From NCBI RefSeq assembly GCF_000709345.1, contig NZ_KL448328.1, positions 17,011 through 81,010 of the forward strand: a DNA stretch of 64,000 bases, read 5' to 3'. Shown in pieces: positions 25,637-33,807 of the stretch (within the stretch, counting starts at the first letter, position 1; every line of letters starts with the position of its first letter). Both the position numbers and the translations under genes were made by a program. The notes beneath the pieces are model-generated. The model searched no databases and was not told the origin of the DNA. It was given only the letters and a program-made list of their open reading frames with translations. This DNA is from Polaromonas glacialis. Lineage in GTDB: Bacteria; Pseudomonadota; Gammaproteobacteria; Burkholderiales; Burkholderiaceae_C.

Positions 25637-25761
25637 TTTTAGAATTTCCAATTACCTATATTCAAATCATCATTTGCAGTCAAACGCCTGAACTCCGCTA
25701 TGAATTCAAGGTTTTATGACTGGCGTCTTATTCCAGTCAAAAAGGGCGTGGCCGTTGACCA

Positions 25762-25962
25762 TCAATGGGCGGCTGCCAACTTGTTGGACGCCAGCCGTAA
25801 CGTGGCTGTGACTTTATGAAGAAAATCATTTGAATTGAGAACAACTTGATTACCGCCAGGCAGTTCCTCCATACCTTCTCTGATTGAATAGAGGCTGATG
25901 GCAAAAGGTGTGCTTTTGTCTCGGAACATGGCGAAATAGCTTGCGCGGTTCAGGTCGCCCAA
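25762..25962 (-). CDS. Short ORF downstream of the cupin gene, doubtful
   Basis: 66 codons from TTG 25962 (LGDLNRASYFAMFRDKSTPF) to LASNKLAAAH. It lies in the same frame as the upstream cupin gene, directly after its stop, and stays open from that stop. I do not recognise it; it may be the end of a lost gene joined to the cupin by a deletion. Confidence 0.3.
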   Translation of the reverse strand: MGDLNRASYFAMFRDKSTPFAISLYSIREGMEELPGGNQVVLNSNDFLHKVTATLRLASNKLAAAH

Positions 25963-25983
25963 ATAGTCGTAACTTGCCCGTGT

Positions 25984-26409
25984 TCAGACCCATGGCGTTG
26001 GTTCAGGCACTGCGCATGGGCCCTGTGCATCAATACTGCTGAATGCAGCGGGGCCGACAACTTCCAGGTATTCCATATCCGGCGAGTAGTCAAAGAGAAA
26101 GTGGCGAATTCCCGGTGCCTGATGCACGCAGTCGCCTGCCACGACCAGCGTCTCTTGGTTCTCATACATAAAGCGCGCCCAGCCCTTGAGCATGTACACA
26201 ATGTGAAATTGGGCTTCATGAACATGCCAGCCCGTGCCTCGTTCGGGAGGTTGATTAGCCTTCACCAGTTGTGCGATGACGCGTCCGCCTGTAGCCTTTT
26301 CGATGCCCAGGTCGCGGTAGGTGAAGAAGTCGCGCAGTCCTCCAGAAACAAAATCTGTGTCCGAGGGTTTAACGTGAGAAAAAATGGTTTGCAATTCAGG
26401 ATTGTTCAT
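25984..26409 (-). CDS. Cupin-domain protein, intact copy
   Basis: Single-domain cupin of 141 residues starting MNNPELQTIFSHVKPSDTDF. Cupin motif 1 is GTGWHVHEAQFHIVYMLKGWARF, with His ligands at the HVH positions, and motif 2 is AGDCVHQAPGIRHFLFDYSPDMEY. Small cupins of this kind are often found next to aromatic ring-cleavage genes, as dioxygenases, isomerases or ligand sensors; the exact role is unknown. It lies downstream of the MFS transporter across a 333-bp gap holding hairpins. A truncated, nearly identical copy at 17268-17561 shows that this part of the cluster was duplicated. Confidence 0.85.
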   Translation of the reverse strand: MNNPELQTIFSHVKPSDTDFVSGGLRDFFTYRDLGIEKATGGRVIAQLVKANQPPERGTGWHVHEAQFHIVYMLKGWARFMYENQETLVVAGDCVHQAPGIRHFLFDYSPDMEYLEVVGPAAFSSIDAQGPCAVPEPTPWV

Positions 26410-26440
26410 GCTTCAGGTACTTTCATAAAATTAAATAAAG

Positions 26441-26544
26441 AACCCCGCCCCAAGGGGCAGGTATTGGAATCCTAGAAACCTGGAGTGGGGAGCGCCGCAA
26501 GCGGCGAGGAATGTACCCGCCATGATTCAATTCGACGTTTCTAG
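26441..26544. other. Cluster of stable hairpins, possible IS200/IS605-type end remnant or terminator
   Basis: Three inverted repeats: GCCCC-AA-GGGGC (26447-26458), CGCCGC-AA-GCGGCG (26493-26506), and an outer stem CTAGAAAC (26472-26479) with GTTTCTAG (26537-26544). In minus orientation the GC hairpin is followed by AT-rich DNA. Such subterminal hairpins occur at ends of IS200/IS605 elements and in their guide RNAs, but no tnpA or tnpB is present. A transcription terminator between the MFS and cupin genes is the simpler alternative. Confidence 0.4.
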
Positions 26545-26742
26545 AGTTTTCCTAAGGACACCAGGCTCGCCCGCACACACCAAGCTGCTCAAAAAAGAAC
26601 TCTTTTGGTGCCCAACGCAGCTATGCAGCAAAGCTGCCTGGAAACTTTAAAATGCACGGGTAGCCCGCTTGTCAAAACTTCAATGCGGTTGAAGCTTCCT
26701 GTTGGTGACAATTGATTTCGCAAGGCACTCTTTGAAAGGTAC

Positions 26743-27993
26743 CTAGCGCTGTTTGATCGGCGCTGTTTCCTTTAGCGAAATTGCCACGAAAAAACCGATG
26801 GCAAGCGCGATTGCAGCCAAATGCATGATGTATTGGATGCCGTGGTTCTTCGCCACATAGCCAGCAATGACGGGTGCGATGCCACCGCCGAAAATCTCGC
26901 CGGTCCCGACCACGATGCCCGAGGCGGTTGACATCAGCTTGGCAGGTACCGACTCGGCACTGATTGGCCCCACCGTCAGGCAGATCATGCTGAAGACAAA
27001 AAACAAGGTGACGAACAGGCTGGCAAACAAGCGATACGGCTCGGCCCCGGTATGCATGAGGAAATACAGACCGATTGCTGCGCCGATGACAGAAATAATC
27101 ATGACCGGCTTGCGTCCAAGGCGATCCGACAGTGCTGGCATGACCAAGGTACCCATCGTGCCGCCAAAACCAATGGCCGAGAGCACCAGGCCCATCTGTT
27201 CGAGGGACAGGTGCAGGTAGTCGATCAGGTAATTGGGCAGCAAGGCGCTGAGCACCACCAGGCAGGTGAGCCAGCACAGCATCCCCAGCATGTTTAAAGG
27301 AATGTTGCGGTACTTGAACACATCGCTCCACTTGTGCTCAGACGCATCATGGGTCGAGGTGTGCAGTGCCGCGACCGTTGGCGTTGTGTTGCGTAGCACG
27401 CGATACAGCAGGTACGCCACGATCAGGCCTGGAATCGAGACCATCGCAAAAATCCAGTGCCACTCGACCACCTTGAGCAACTGCGTGACGAGGATGGGCG
27501 CAATGCCCAGGCCAAACAACGGCAGCGCCGCCTGTTGAATCCCGATATTCAAGCCTTGCCGCGACGGCTTGGACGCATCGAGCGTTGCAACAATGCTGGG
27601 GGGCGTGTAGGCGCCTTCGGCAAAGCCGATCAGCGCGCGAATGGCCATCAAGCTGACGACACTGGTTGCCAGGCCGCTGAAGCCGGCCAGTAACGAGAAG
27701 ATGATGATGGCCGGGATGATGACCTTGCGATGCCCGAGCCTGTCCGAAAGATTGCCCATGAACAATGCAGAAACGCCCCAGGCGACTGCCAGAATGCCGG
27801 TGATGTGGCCTAGATCCTGGTAGTCGAGCTTGAGATCAGGCGCAATCACAGGAAAAAGCGGCAGCAGCATGAAGCGGTCCATGCCGACCAGGCCAAAGGC
27901 CAGGCACAGGAGGGTGACGGCTTTCCATTCGTAGCTCACGTCCCAGCGAGACGTCGTGCCGATGCTCGGATTGATGTTGACATGCGTGTTCAT
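26743..27993 (-). CDS. MFS transporter, probably for an aromatic acid
   Basis: Major facilitator protein of 416 residues with twelve predicted membrane helices. The loop 2-3 signature GNLSDRLGHRKVIIPA and its second-half repeat PALSDRLGRKPVMIIS are clear. The opening region WKAVTLLCLAFGLVGMDRFMLLPLFPVIAPDLKLDYQDLG has the Asp-Arg in helix 1 typical of anion:cation and aromatic-acid symporters. It carries substrate across the inner membrane for unit B, together with the outer-membrane protein encoded upstream (131-nt gap). There is no strong ribosome site before ATG 27993. Confidence 0.9.
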   Translation of the reverse strand: MNTHVNINPSIGTTSRWDVSYEWKAVTLLCLAFGLVGMDRFMLLPLFPVIAPDLKLDYQDLGHITGILAVAWGVSALFMGNLSDRLGHRKVIIPAIIIFSLLAGFSGLATSVVSLMAIRALIGFAEGAYTPPSIVATLDASKPSRQGLNIGIQQAALPLFGLGIAPILVTQLLKVVEWHWIFAMVSIPGLIVAYLLYRVLRNTTPTVAALHTSTHDASEHKWSDVFKYRNIPLNMLGMLCWLTCLVVLSALLPNYLIDYLHLSLEQMGLVLSAIGFGGTMGTLVMPALSDRLGRKPVMIISVIGAAIGLYFLMHTGAEPYRLFASLFVTLFFVFSMICLTVGPISAESVPAKLMSTASGIVVGTGEIFGGGIAPVIAGYVAKNHGIQYIMHLAAIALAIGFFVAISLKETAPIKQR

Positions 27994-28123
27994 GGTGATT
28001 AGTTGTTCAGGTGGTTTGTTGAAAAACGCTGCCCTCTTTTAGAGGACAGCGTGAGGTTTTCGTCCAATAGGCGTGCTGCTGCGTGAGCGTGAAATGCAAG
28101 TCCGATCGCGCCCAGCGTGGGTG

Positions 28124-29026
28124 TTAGAGAGGAAACACCGCCTTGACCCACAGCGCGTTGCCCTGCGCGCGGTTTTCCGACTTCATTTCTTTTTGCCACT
28201 TGACGGTTGCGAACCAGCCCTTGCCACTGTCGTATTTCAAGGAGGGCCCGATGGCAAACGCCTTTGCCTTGCTGTTGGCCAAATCGACGCCGGCCTGCCT
28301 GTCGGTGGTGGTCTGCTGGTAGTAGTAGCCGCCGACACCGGCGGTCAAGCCATTGCCCAATCCCCAGCCGGCGGCGTAATCGAAGTGAAATTCCTGCCCT
28401 GACCGGTAATCGGTGTCCTTGTTGCGCTGGTTGAAGAGGTAGCCCATCTTGATGTCGCCATTGAACCCCTGCGGATCGATGTAGCTCAGGATGTACAAAG
28501 GCTCGACAGCGTAGTAATTGCGTCCGATGTTGGCCAGATCGCCTTGGTTGTAGCTTCCCGTTGGCAGGTAGAAGTCGAGGCCGAGCAGGCTGTGCAAGTT
28601 GGGACTGTGGTGGTAGCCCAGTCCCGGGCCAGTGGTGAGGTCTCCAATGCCGGACTTCCTTTGTGAGTTGCCTGCGGCTGAAACCTTCAGATCAACCACC
28701 GGAAGCAGGGCGTGGAGCGAGAGGTCGCCGCCCAGAAATTTGGCGCCCGTCACCCAGATGAAGCGGGGCACCACCGCGTTGGCCGTGACCTTGAACCCGG
28801 GAACGTTCAAATTGTTGCCGTTGGCATCGTTCACGCGGTCCGCGCTGTAGTGGTTCGCGAACAGCATTCCATAAAACCCTGGAGGCGGCATGGCGCCTGC
28901 GCTGAAATTGTCTGCCCCGTTGGGATACAGGCTGCCGCCTCCCTCCGTCGCATGGCCTGTCATGCTCAAGGTGGCCAGCAGTCCAGCCAGAAGCGCAGGC
29001 ACGCAGGTAAGTAATTTAGTGTTCAT
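28124..29026 (-). CDS. Outer-membrane channel, phenol/meta-pathway (SphA-like) family
   Basis: Beta-barrel protein of 300 residues with signal peptide MNTKLLTCVPALLAGLLATLSMTGHA. The body TEGGGSLYPNGADNFSAGAMPPPGFYGMLFANHY and GIGDLTTGPGLGYHHSPNLHSLLGLDFYLPTG is characteristic of the MetA/SphA-like outer-membrane proteins encoded in aromatic-degradation operons, thought to mediate uptake of hydrophobic substrates. ATG 29026 has GGGGAG six bases upstream. It ends WVKAVFPL rather than in Phe. It follows the flavin monooxygenase gene after a 146-bp gap and precedes the MFS gene. Confidence 0.9.
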   Translation of the reverse strand: MNTKLLTCVPALLAGLLATLSMTGHATEGGGSLYPNGADNFSAGAMPPPGFYGMLFANHYSADRVNDANGNNLNVPGFKVTANAVVPRFIWVTGAKFLGGDLSLHALLPVVDLKVSAAGNSQRKSGIGDLTTGPGLGYHHSPNLHSLLGLDFYLPTGSYNQGDLANIGRNYYAVEPLYILSYIDPQGFNGDIKMGYLFNQRNKDTDYRSGQEFHFDYAAGWGLGNGLTAGVGGYYYQQTTTDRQAGVDLANSKAKAFAIGPSLKYDSGKGWFATVKWQKEMKSENRAQGNALWVKAVFPL

Positions 29027-29172
29027 GAATATCTCCCCAGAGTTGAAAAAATTGAAAAATGCACTGTCGTGACGCTTGGCTCTTTTGGATCCGAGCAGGC
29101 TCGCGCCGCACTGGCCGGTGACCCATGTCCTCCGGCGGGCGCCTTCATTCGGGTTTCTTGTCTACGCTTGCC

Positions 29173-30801
29173 TTAAGCGCTTGCGGCTTCCTGCTCAGGC
29201 TGAGTGCCGAGGGTGACGCCATGGCGTTTCAAATCTCCGGCCAGGTCATCCACCAGTTGGTTGATGTCGCTCGCCGTTGACGCGGCGCCATATAAGTAGA
29301 AGTCCGGCCGCACCAGCATGGCTTCGATGCCGTGCTGCTCCATGTACGGAATGAACTTGCTGTCCAGGTCCTCCCAGGCGCCCGGACCCGCCTCGGCGCC
29401 CGCTGCGGAAATGACAACGCGTTTGGCATCCAGCGCATCGAGGAAAGCGCGCTGCTTCTTGCCAAGCTCGGCCTCGACCGCAGCGCTCCTCGATACCAGC
29501 ATGAAGCCCAGGCCGACGACCTCATCGAAGCGCCCTTGCCGATCGCCTGAGCGAACGGTCCCGTGCGGGCTGAGCAATCCGGCCGGTGCCTGCACCGTGC
29601 CATCAGGCCCGCGGCGCAAAATACCGTCGCTCAAACTGGGGAAGGCGGGTGGCGGTGGCGCCTTGCCGCTGAAAAAGGCTTCGTCGCGCTGCGCCGCTTT
29701 TGCGGGATCGGCAATGCAAATCACTTTGCCAAGATACATTGACAAGTCGATCACGTCGCTGACATGGGGCCGGCGTTCGGGCTGGTAGGTGTCAAGCAGT
29801 TCATCGCTGGCTTGGCCGTTCAGCACGAGGTTGAGCTTCCATGCCAGGTTCCAGTCGTCGCGCAGACCGGCGCACATGCCCTGGCCCATGAAAGGCGGCA
29901 TCACATGGGCAGCGTCGCCAGCGATCAGCATCCGGCCCTTGCGCCAGGTGTTGGCCAGCAGGGAGCGGAACGTGTAGACCTTATGGCGCACGATGGTCGC
30001 CTGGTTGCGCGTCACCCACGGCGCAAGAAGTTCCCACGCAAAGTCTTCGTTTTCGATCTCTGCGGCCGTTTCGTGCGGCAGGCGCATGAACTCCCAGCGA
30101 CGAAAATACCGGCCGTCCTTGACACCGGCGGGCACGATCGTGGTGGGCCGCAGTGGATTGCAGTATTGAGCGGCCGGCGGGATGTCGAGCGTGACGCCTT
30201 CGTGGGGCAACACGTCGATCACCAGCCAGTCGGCCTCAAAGCCCTTGTCTTCCTGGGTCGAGCCGATGGCTTGACGCACCAAGCTGTTCGCCCCGTCAGC
30301 GCCAATGAGGTATTTGCAGCGTACCGTTCGGGTTTCCCCGGTCTCGAAGTCGCGAACCACCAGCTGCGCGTAGTCAGCCGTCTGGGTTGCCTCCACGGCT
30401 TCCCAACCCAGGTTGAGCTCAACATTCGGACAAGCCTCGACGACATCTTCGAACAGCTTTTCCAACGTCGGCTGGTGCACGAAGTTGACCTCCGGCCCGC
30501 CCGAAATCGATTCGGACTCCCAGTCAATGGCTAGCAACTCTTTCCAGTCAGCGTTGTACCAGCGGTACATGGGTCCGGCATGGCTGACTGCGGGAAGCTC
30601 CTTGCCCATGCCCAGGGCAGACAGCACGCGGTAAAGCTCATGGTCGATGCAGACAGCACGCGGCAGGGCAAAGCGCACACGCCAGCGCTCGAAAACGGCC
30701 ACGCTGCGACCCTGGCGCGCCAGCGCAAGGGCCATGATTTCGCTGACCGGGCCATACCCGATCTGCACGACATCGTAAAAAGGAATGTTGTCTTGGCTCA
30801 T
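29173..30801 (-). CDS. FAD-dependent aromatic monooxygenase (MhpA-like), unit B
   Basis: Class A flavoprotein hydroxylase of 542 residues, close in pattern to 3-(3-hydroxyphenyl)propionate hydroxylase; it would add a second hydroxyl to a phenolic substrate with NAD(P)H and O2. The FAD/NAD motif is YLIGADGANSLVRQ and the FAD ribityl motif MLIAGDAAHVMPPFMGQGMCAGLRDDWNLAWKL. The N-terminal Rossmann motif reads QIGYGPVSEIMALALA, so the third glycine of GxGxxG is a serine, unusual for this family. ATG 30801 (AAGGA upstream) overlaps the stop of the dioxygenase gene as ATGA, so hydroxylase and ring-cleavage enzyme are made together. The gene is complete. Confidence 0.9.
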   Translation of the reverse strand: MSQDNIPFYDVVQIGYGPVSEIMALALARQGRSVAVFERWRVRFALPRAVCIDHELYRVLSALGMGKELPAVSHAGPMYRWYNADWKELLAIDWESESISGGPEVNFVHQPTLEKLFEDVVEACPNVELNLGWEAVEATQTADYAQLVVRDFETGETRTVRCKYLIGADGANSLVRQAIGSTQEDKGFEADWLVIDVLPHEGVTLDIPPAAQYCNPLRPTTIVPAGVKDGRYFRRWEFMRLPHETAAEIENEDFAWELLAPWVTRNQATIVRHKVYTFRSLLANTWRKGRMLIAGDAAHVMPPFMGQGMCAGLRDDWNLAWKLNLVLNGQASDELLDTYQPERRPHVSDVIDLSMYLGKVICIADPAKAAQRDEAFFSGKAPPPPAFPSLSDGILRRGPDGTVQAPAGLLSPHGTVRSGDRQGRFDEVVGLGFMLVSRSAAVEAELGKKQRAFLDALDAKRVVISAAGAEAGPGAWEDLDSKFIPYMEQHGIEAMLVRPDFYLYGAASTASDINQLVDDLAGDLKRHGVTLGTQPEQEAASA

Positions 30802-31796
30802 GATGGTTGTCCTTCGCCGCCCGTTGCCGAGGCTGGCAGTTCGTGGTTAATGATGAAGTCGTCAGGCAGCGCGGGCCCCCAGACGTAGAGAGAGTCTTCG
30901 CCGGGGTGGTCTGCCGAGGGCCACTGGTCGCCAGCGTGGACGAAGTCGATGTCGTAGGAATACTCGGCATAACTGCCCCACGGATCGCGTACGTAGCGGA
31001 AATAGTTCGAACCCAGCACGTGCCGACCGACGCCCCAGCCCTGCTCGTAGCCCGCCTGCGCCATCTGCTGCGTGCCAATGCCAACGGCGTCGATCGAAGG
31101 CACGCACCAGCTGCTGTGGTGCAGTCCCAGGCCACTGGACTTGGCAAACGCGACCAGGTGATGGTCGCTACCGTGCGGGCTGTGCAAAAAGGCAATCACC
31201 GAGCCGGACTTGTCAGAAAGCCGCAAGCCCAGGATGTCTTCGTAGAAACGGACCGCCTGATCGACATCGGCGCTGAACAGTAAGATGTGCGAGAGGTAGA
31301 GCGGACGCGTGGCTTGCGCTTTGCTCCGGCTCGGTGAGCGGCCGAAGTTGCCGTGTTGCGGCGGGTACTCGCGCGGCGCAGGCTGAGAGGGAGACGATTT
31401 GTCCGCAACGCGTAGTTCAATGGGCAGACCGTCCGGTCCTTCAATCCAGAGGCCGCCGGTGCCTGCACCATGTGGCGGCGCGATGCTGGAAATTCCCTGC
31501 TCCGCAAGGTGCTGCTCAAAGCGCTGTTCATCGGTGGCATGGATGCCCAGGCTCAGCCAGAGCAATCGCTTGGTGGCGCCCGGAAGGATTCTTGCCCAGC
31601 GATGCGGGTGCCCAAATGTGTAAAGGGCCAGTGCGCCATCCTCGTTGCGCACGTCCAGCCCGAAGCTGGTGTAGAAATGCCTGGCCTCCTCAAGGTTAGG
31701 CACGCTGAAGACGAATTCGTCGACAGAGTGCACGGCCAGAAGTGTTGCGTCCGGTCCTGGGCGCACGGGTTCGGCTATCGTGTTGGTAGACGTCAT
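30798..31796 (-). CDS. VOC-fold extradiol ring-cleavage dioxygenase, unit B
   Basis: Two-domain vicinal-oxygen-chelate protein, 332 residues, BphC-like: it cleaves a catechol-type ring next to the hydroxyls. The iron ligands expected of type I extradiol enzymes are present in the C-terminal domain: His170 (YLSHILLF), His226 or His227 (LGLHHSSW) and Glu278 (SYAEYSYDID). The ending DPWGSYAEYSYDIDF...WGPALPDDF is shared with the second copy at 34.7 kb. GGGAGG stands two bases before ATG 31802 but eight before ATG 31796, so I chose the latter. The stop overlaps the monooxygenase start by 4 nt. Confidence 0.9.
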   Translation of the reverse strand: MTSTNTIAEPVRPGPDATLLAVHSVDEFVFSVPNLEEARHFYTSFGLDVRNEDGALALYTFGHPHRWARILPGATKRLLWLSLGIHATDEQRFEQHLAEQGISSIAPPHGAGTGGLWIEGPDGLPIELRVADKSSPSQPAPREYPPQHGNFGRSPSRSKAQATRPLYLSHILLFSADVDQAVRFYEDILGLRLSDKSGSVIAFLHSPHGSDHHLVAFAKSSGLGLHHSSWCVPSIDAVGIGTQQMAQAGYEQGWGVGRHVLGSNYFRYVRDPWGSYAEYSYDIDFVHAGDQWPSADHPGEDSLYVWGPALPDDFIINHELPASATGGEGQPS

Positions 31797-31812
31797 TTTC
31801 ATTTCCTCCCAG

Positions 31813-32787
31813 TTATTTGCTGTCAACACCGACATTGCGTGCAAGCGTTTGATAGGTCCCTGTCTCTTGCCGATAAAACTTGTCGAGATCGGCCTGTGAC
31901 ATCGGCTGCGCCATCTCCATGCCCGTCGAGCCCACGTAGGCTTGCAATTCGCTGTCTTTCATCGCCACTGCGAGCGTCTGGTGCAGCCGGCCAACCACGT
32001 CTGCGGGCGTGCTCCTGGGCACCAGCAACGCGACCCACGTCCCGTAGATGAAGTCTTTGAGTGCAGGGCTTTGTGAAGTCATCGTCGGCACCTTGATGAA
32101 ACGGGGGTGCACCGTGGCCGCAGTCGTGCTGAACGGCTGCACTTTGCCGCTTTCGATCAATGACGGCAAGGTTCCGCCCAATGGCAAAAAGCTGATGTCA
32201 ATCTGGCTGGCCATCACATCCTGCGACAGCGGAGGCACGCCCTTGTAAGGCACGTGCATCACGGGAACGCCGCTCTGTTTGGACCATTGCTCACCCAGCA
32301 AATGAATCATCGATCCCGGGCCGATGTGTCCGAAGTTAAGCGGCTTGGCCCCTGGTTTTTTGGCCTGATCGGTCAACTCCGCCAAAGTTTTGGCTGGCAG
32401 GTCAGGCCGACCCACCAAAACGTAGGATGTGCGGCAGACCAGCGCGACCATCCGAAGGTCTTCAGCCTTGTATTTGACGTGAGAAAGCGTGAAGGGCGTG
32501 AGGATTGGCTCGGTCTGCGATGCGATGAGGATCGTATTGCCGTCGGCCTTGGATGCGAGAACCTTGGCCGTGCCGATCGAACCGCCGGCACCCGCCGCAT
32601 TCTCGACAATCACTGTCTGCTTCAGTTCGGCCTGCAACAGCGTTTGGAGCTTGCGCGCCACACCGTCGGTCGGATTGCCGGGCGGCTGCGGCACGATGAT
32701 GCTGATCGCGCGCGTTGATGATTGCGCAGCTGCCCAGAAGCTGCAAGTCGCAGCCACGGCAAGGATGATGGTTTTTACTACTTTCAT
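31813..32787 (-). CDS. Bug/TctC-family periplasmic solute receptor 2
   Basis: Receptor of 324 residues from ATG 32787 (AGGAGA upstream). Signal peptide MKVVKTIILAVAATCSFWAAA, then ISIIVPQPPGNPTDGVARKLQTLLQ, the ligand-loop region (here P-P-G-N rather than the usual A-G-G), and NAAGAGGSIGTAKVLASKADGNTILI. It probably binds the aromatic acid imported for unit B. No TctAB-type membrane subunits are nearby. It sits between the FAH-family gene and the dioxygenase gene in the same operon, 16 nt before the latter. Confidence 0.9.
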   Translation of the reverse strand: MKVVKTIILAVAATCSFWAAAQSSTRAISIIVPQPPGNPTDGVARKLQTLLQAELKQTVIVENAAGAGGSIGTAKVLASKADGNTILIASQTEPILTPFTLSHVKYKAEDLRMVALVCRTSYVLVGRPDLPAKTLAELTDQAKKPGAKPLNFGHIGPGSMIHLLGEQWSKQSGVPVMHVPYKGVPPLSQDVMASQIDISFLPLGGTLPSLIESGKVQPFSTTAATVHPRFIKVPTMTSQSPALKDFIYGTWVALLVPRSTPADVVGRLHQTLAVAMKDSELQAYVGSTGMEMAQPMSQADLDKFYRQETGTYQTLARNVGVDSK

Positions 32788-32876
32788 TTTTGTCTCCTGT
32801 GAATCCGGGCAAGGCTCCGCCCGCACCGCGCCAAGCACGGCGTTTTTTTGGTGGTTATTTCAGATGGGCTTGCGGG

Positions 32877-33716
32877 TCAGATGACCTGCTGGCGCTGCGT
32901 GCCCAGTGGGCCGGCGCTGAGCGTCATCACGTCACCGCGGCGCAGGAACACCGGGCTTGGCTTCATGCCCAGGCCAACACCTTGTGGTGTACCGGTGATG
33001 ACGAGATCGCCGGGCAGCAGCGTCATGAACTGGCTGAGATACGAGACGATCTCGGCCACCGGGAAGATCATGTCGGCCGTGTTGCTCTGCTGACGGGTCT
33101 CGCCGTTGACGGCGAGCTCCAGCGGAATGCTCTGCGGATCGGGTAATTCGTCGCTGGTCACCAACCAAGGGCCGATGGGGCCAAAACCGTCGAAGCTCTT
33201 GCCTTTGCCCCACTGGCCATTGCGCTTGATCTGCCAGTCACGCTCGGACACGTCATTGGCCAGGCAGTAGCCGGCCACATGCGAGAGAGCTTGCGCGACA
33301 GACACTTTGCGGGCCAGCGTGCCTATCACAAAGCCCAATTCGATCTCCCAGTCTCCCGCCACTGAGCCTTCGGGCAGCTCGACATCATCGTTCGGGCCGG
33401 CGATGCAGGTGATTGCCTTGGTGAAGACGACCGGCTCCTTCGGGATTTCCAGGCCGGATTCTTCGGCATGCTTGCGGTAGTTCAGGCCAATGGCGACGAA
33501 CTGACGCGTGCCGGCCACCGGCGCGCCCAGGCGTGTGCCTTGCGCTACCTGCGGCATGCGCGACAAGTCGATCGCTCCCAAGGCCTGCAGCTTGGCTGGA
33601 GACATCCACTCGGGCGTGAAGTCGGGGATCAAGAGTGACAGGTCGCGAATCTGTCCATTGGCGTCGAGTGCGCCGGGTTTTTCCTGGCCTACGGGACCGT
33701 GACGTAGCAGCTTCAT
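32877..33716 (-). CDS. Fumarylacetoacetate-hydrolase-family protein, unit B
   Basis: FAH-superfamily enzyme of 279 residues; members hydrolyse, decarboxylate or isomerise ring-cleavage products. The core FVAIGLNYRKHAEESGLEIPKEPVVFTK, the metal-binding GDWEIELGFVIG, GYCLANDVSERDWQ, and the ending MTLLPGDLVITGTPQGVG are all standard. It is the first gene of unit B, divergent from the TetR gene, with the operator at 33775-33788 between them. Together with the extradiol dioxygenase it suggests cleavage of the meta-product. The paralogue at 37431 is only distantly similar. Confidence 0.92.
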   Translation of the reverse strand: MKLLRHGPVGQEKPGALDANGQIRDLSLLIPDFTPEWMSPAKLQALGAIDLSRMPQVAQGTRLGAPVAGTRQFVAIGLNYRKHAEESGLEIPKEPVVFTKAITCIAGPNDDVELPEGSVAGDWEIELGFVIGTLARKVSVAQALSHVAGYCLANDVSERDWQIKRNGQWGKGKSFDGFGPIGPWLVTSDELPDPQSIPLELAVNGETRQQSNTADMIFPVAEIVSYLSQFMTLLPGDLVITGTPQGVGLGMKPSPVFLRRGDVMTLSAGPLGTQRQQVI

Positions 33717-33774
33717 TTAATGGATTCCTTTGGTTGAATTAAACTGTTTGTATAAAATGAATTTTTAACCGACA

Positions 33775-33788
33775 TGACGATTTCGTCA
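33775..33788. promoter_or_regulatory. Candidate TetR operator overlapping the unit-B promoter
   Basis: TGACGA-TT-TCGTCA is a perfect 14-bp palindrome in the 91-bp gap between the divergent FAH and TetR genes. Read leftward it overlaps TTGACG, a good -35 box, with an AT-rich TAAAAAT about 17 bp further on as -10. A repressor bound here would block unit-B transcription. Confidence 0.6.
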
Positions 33789-33807
33789 ATATGACAGAAA
33801 GTCTAAA

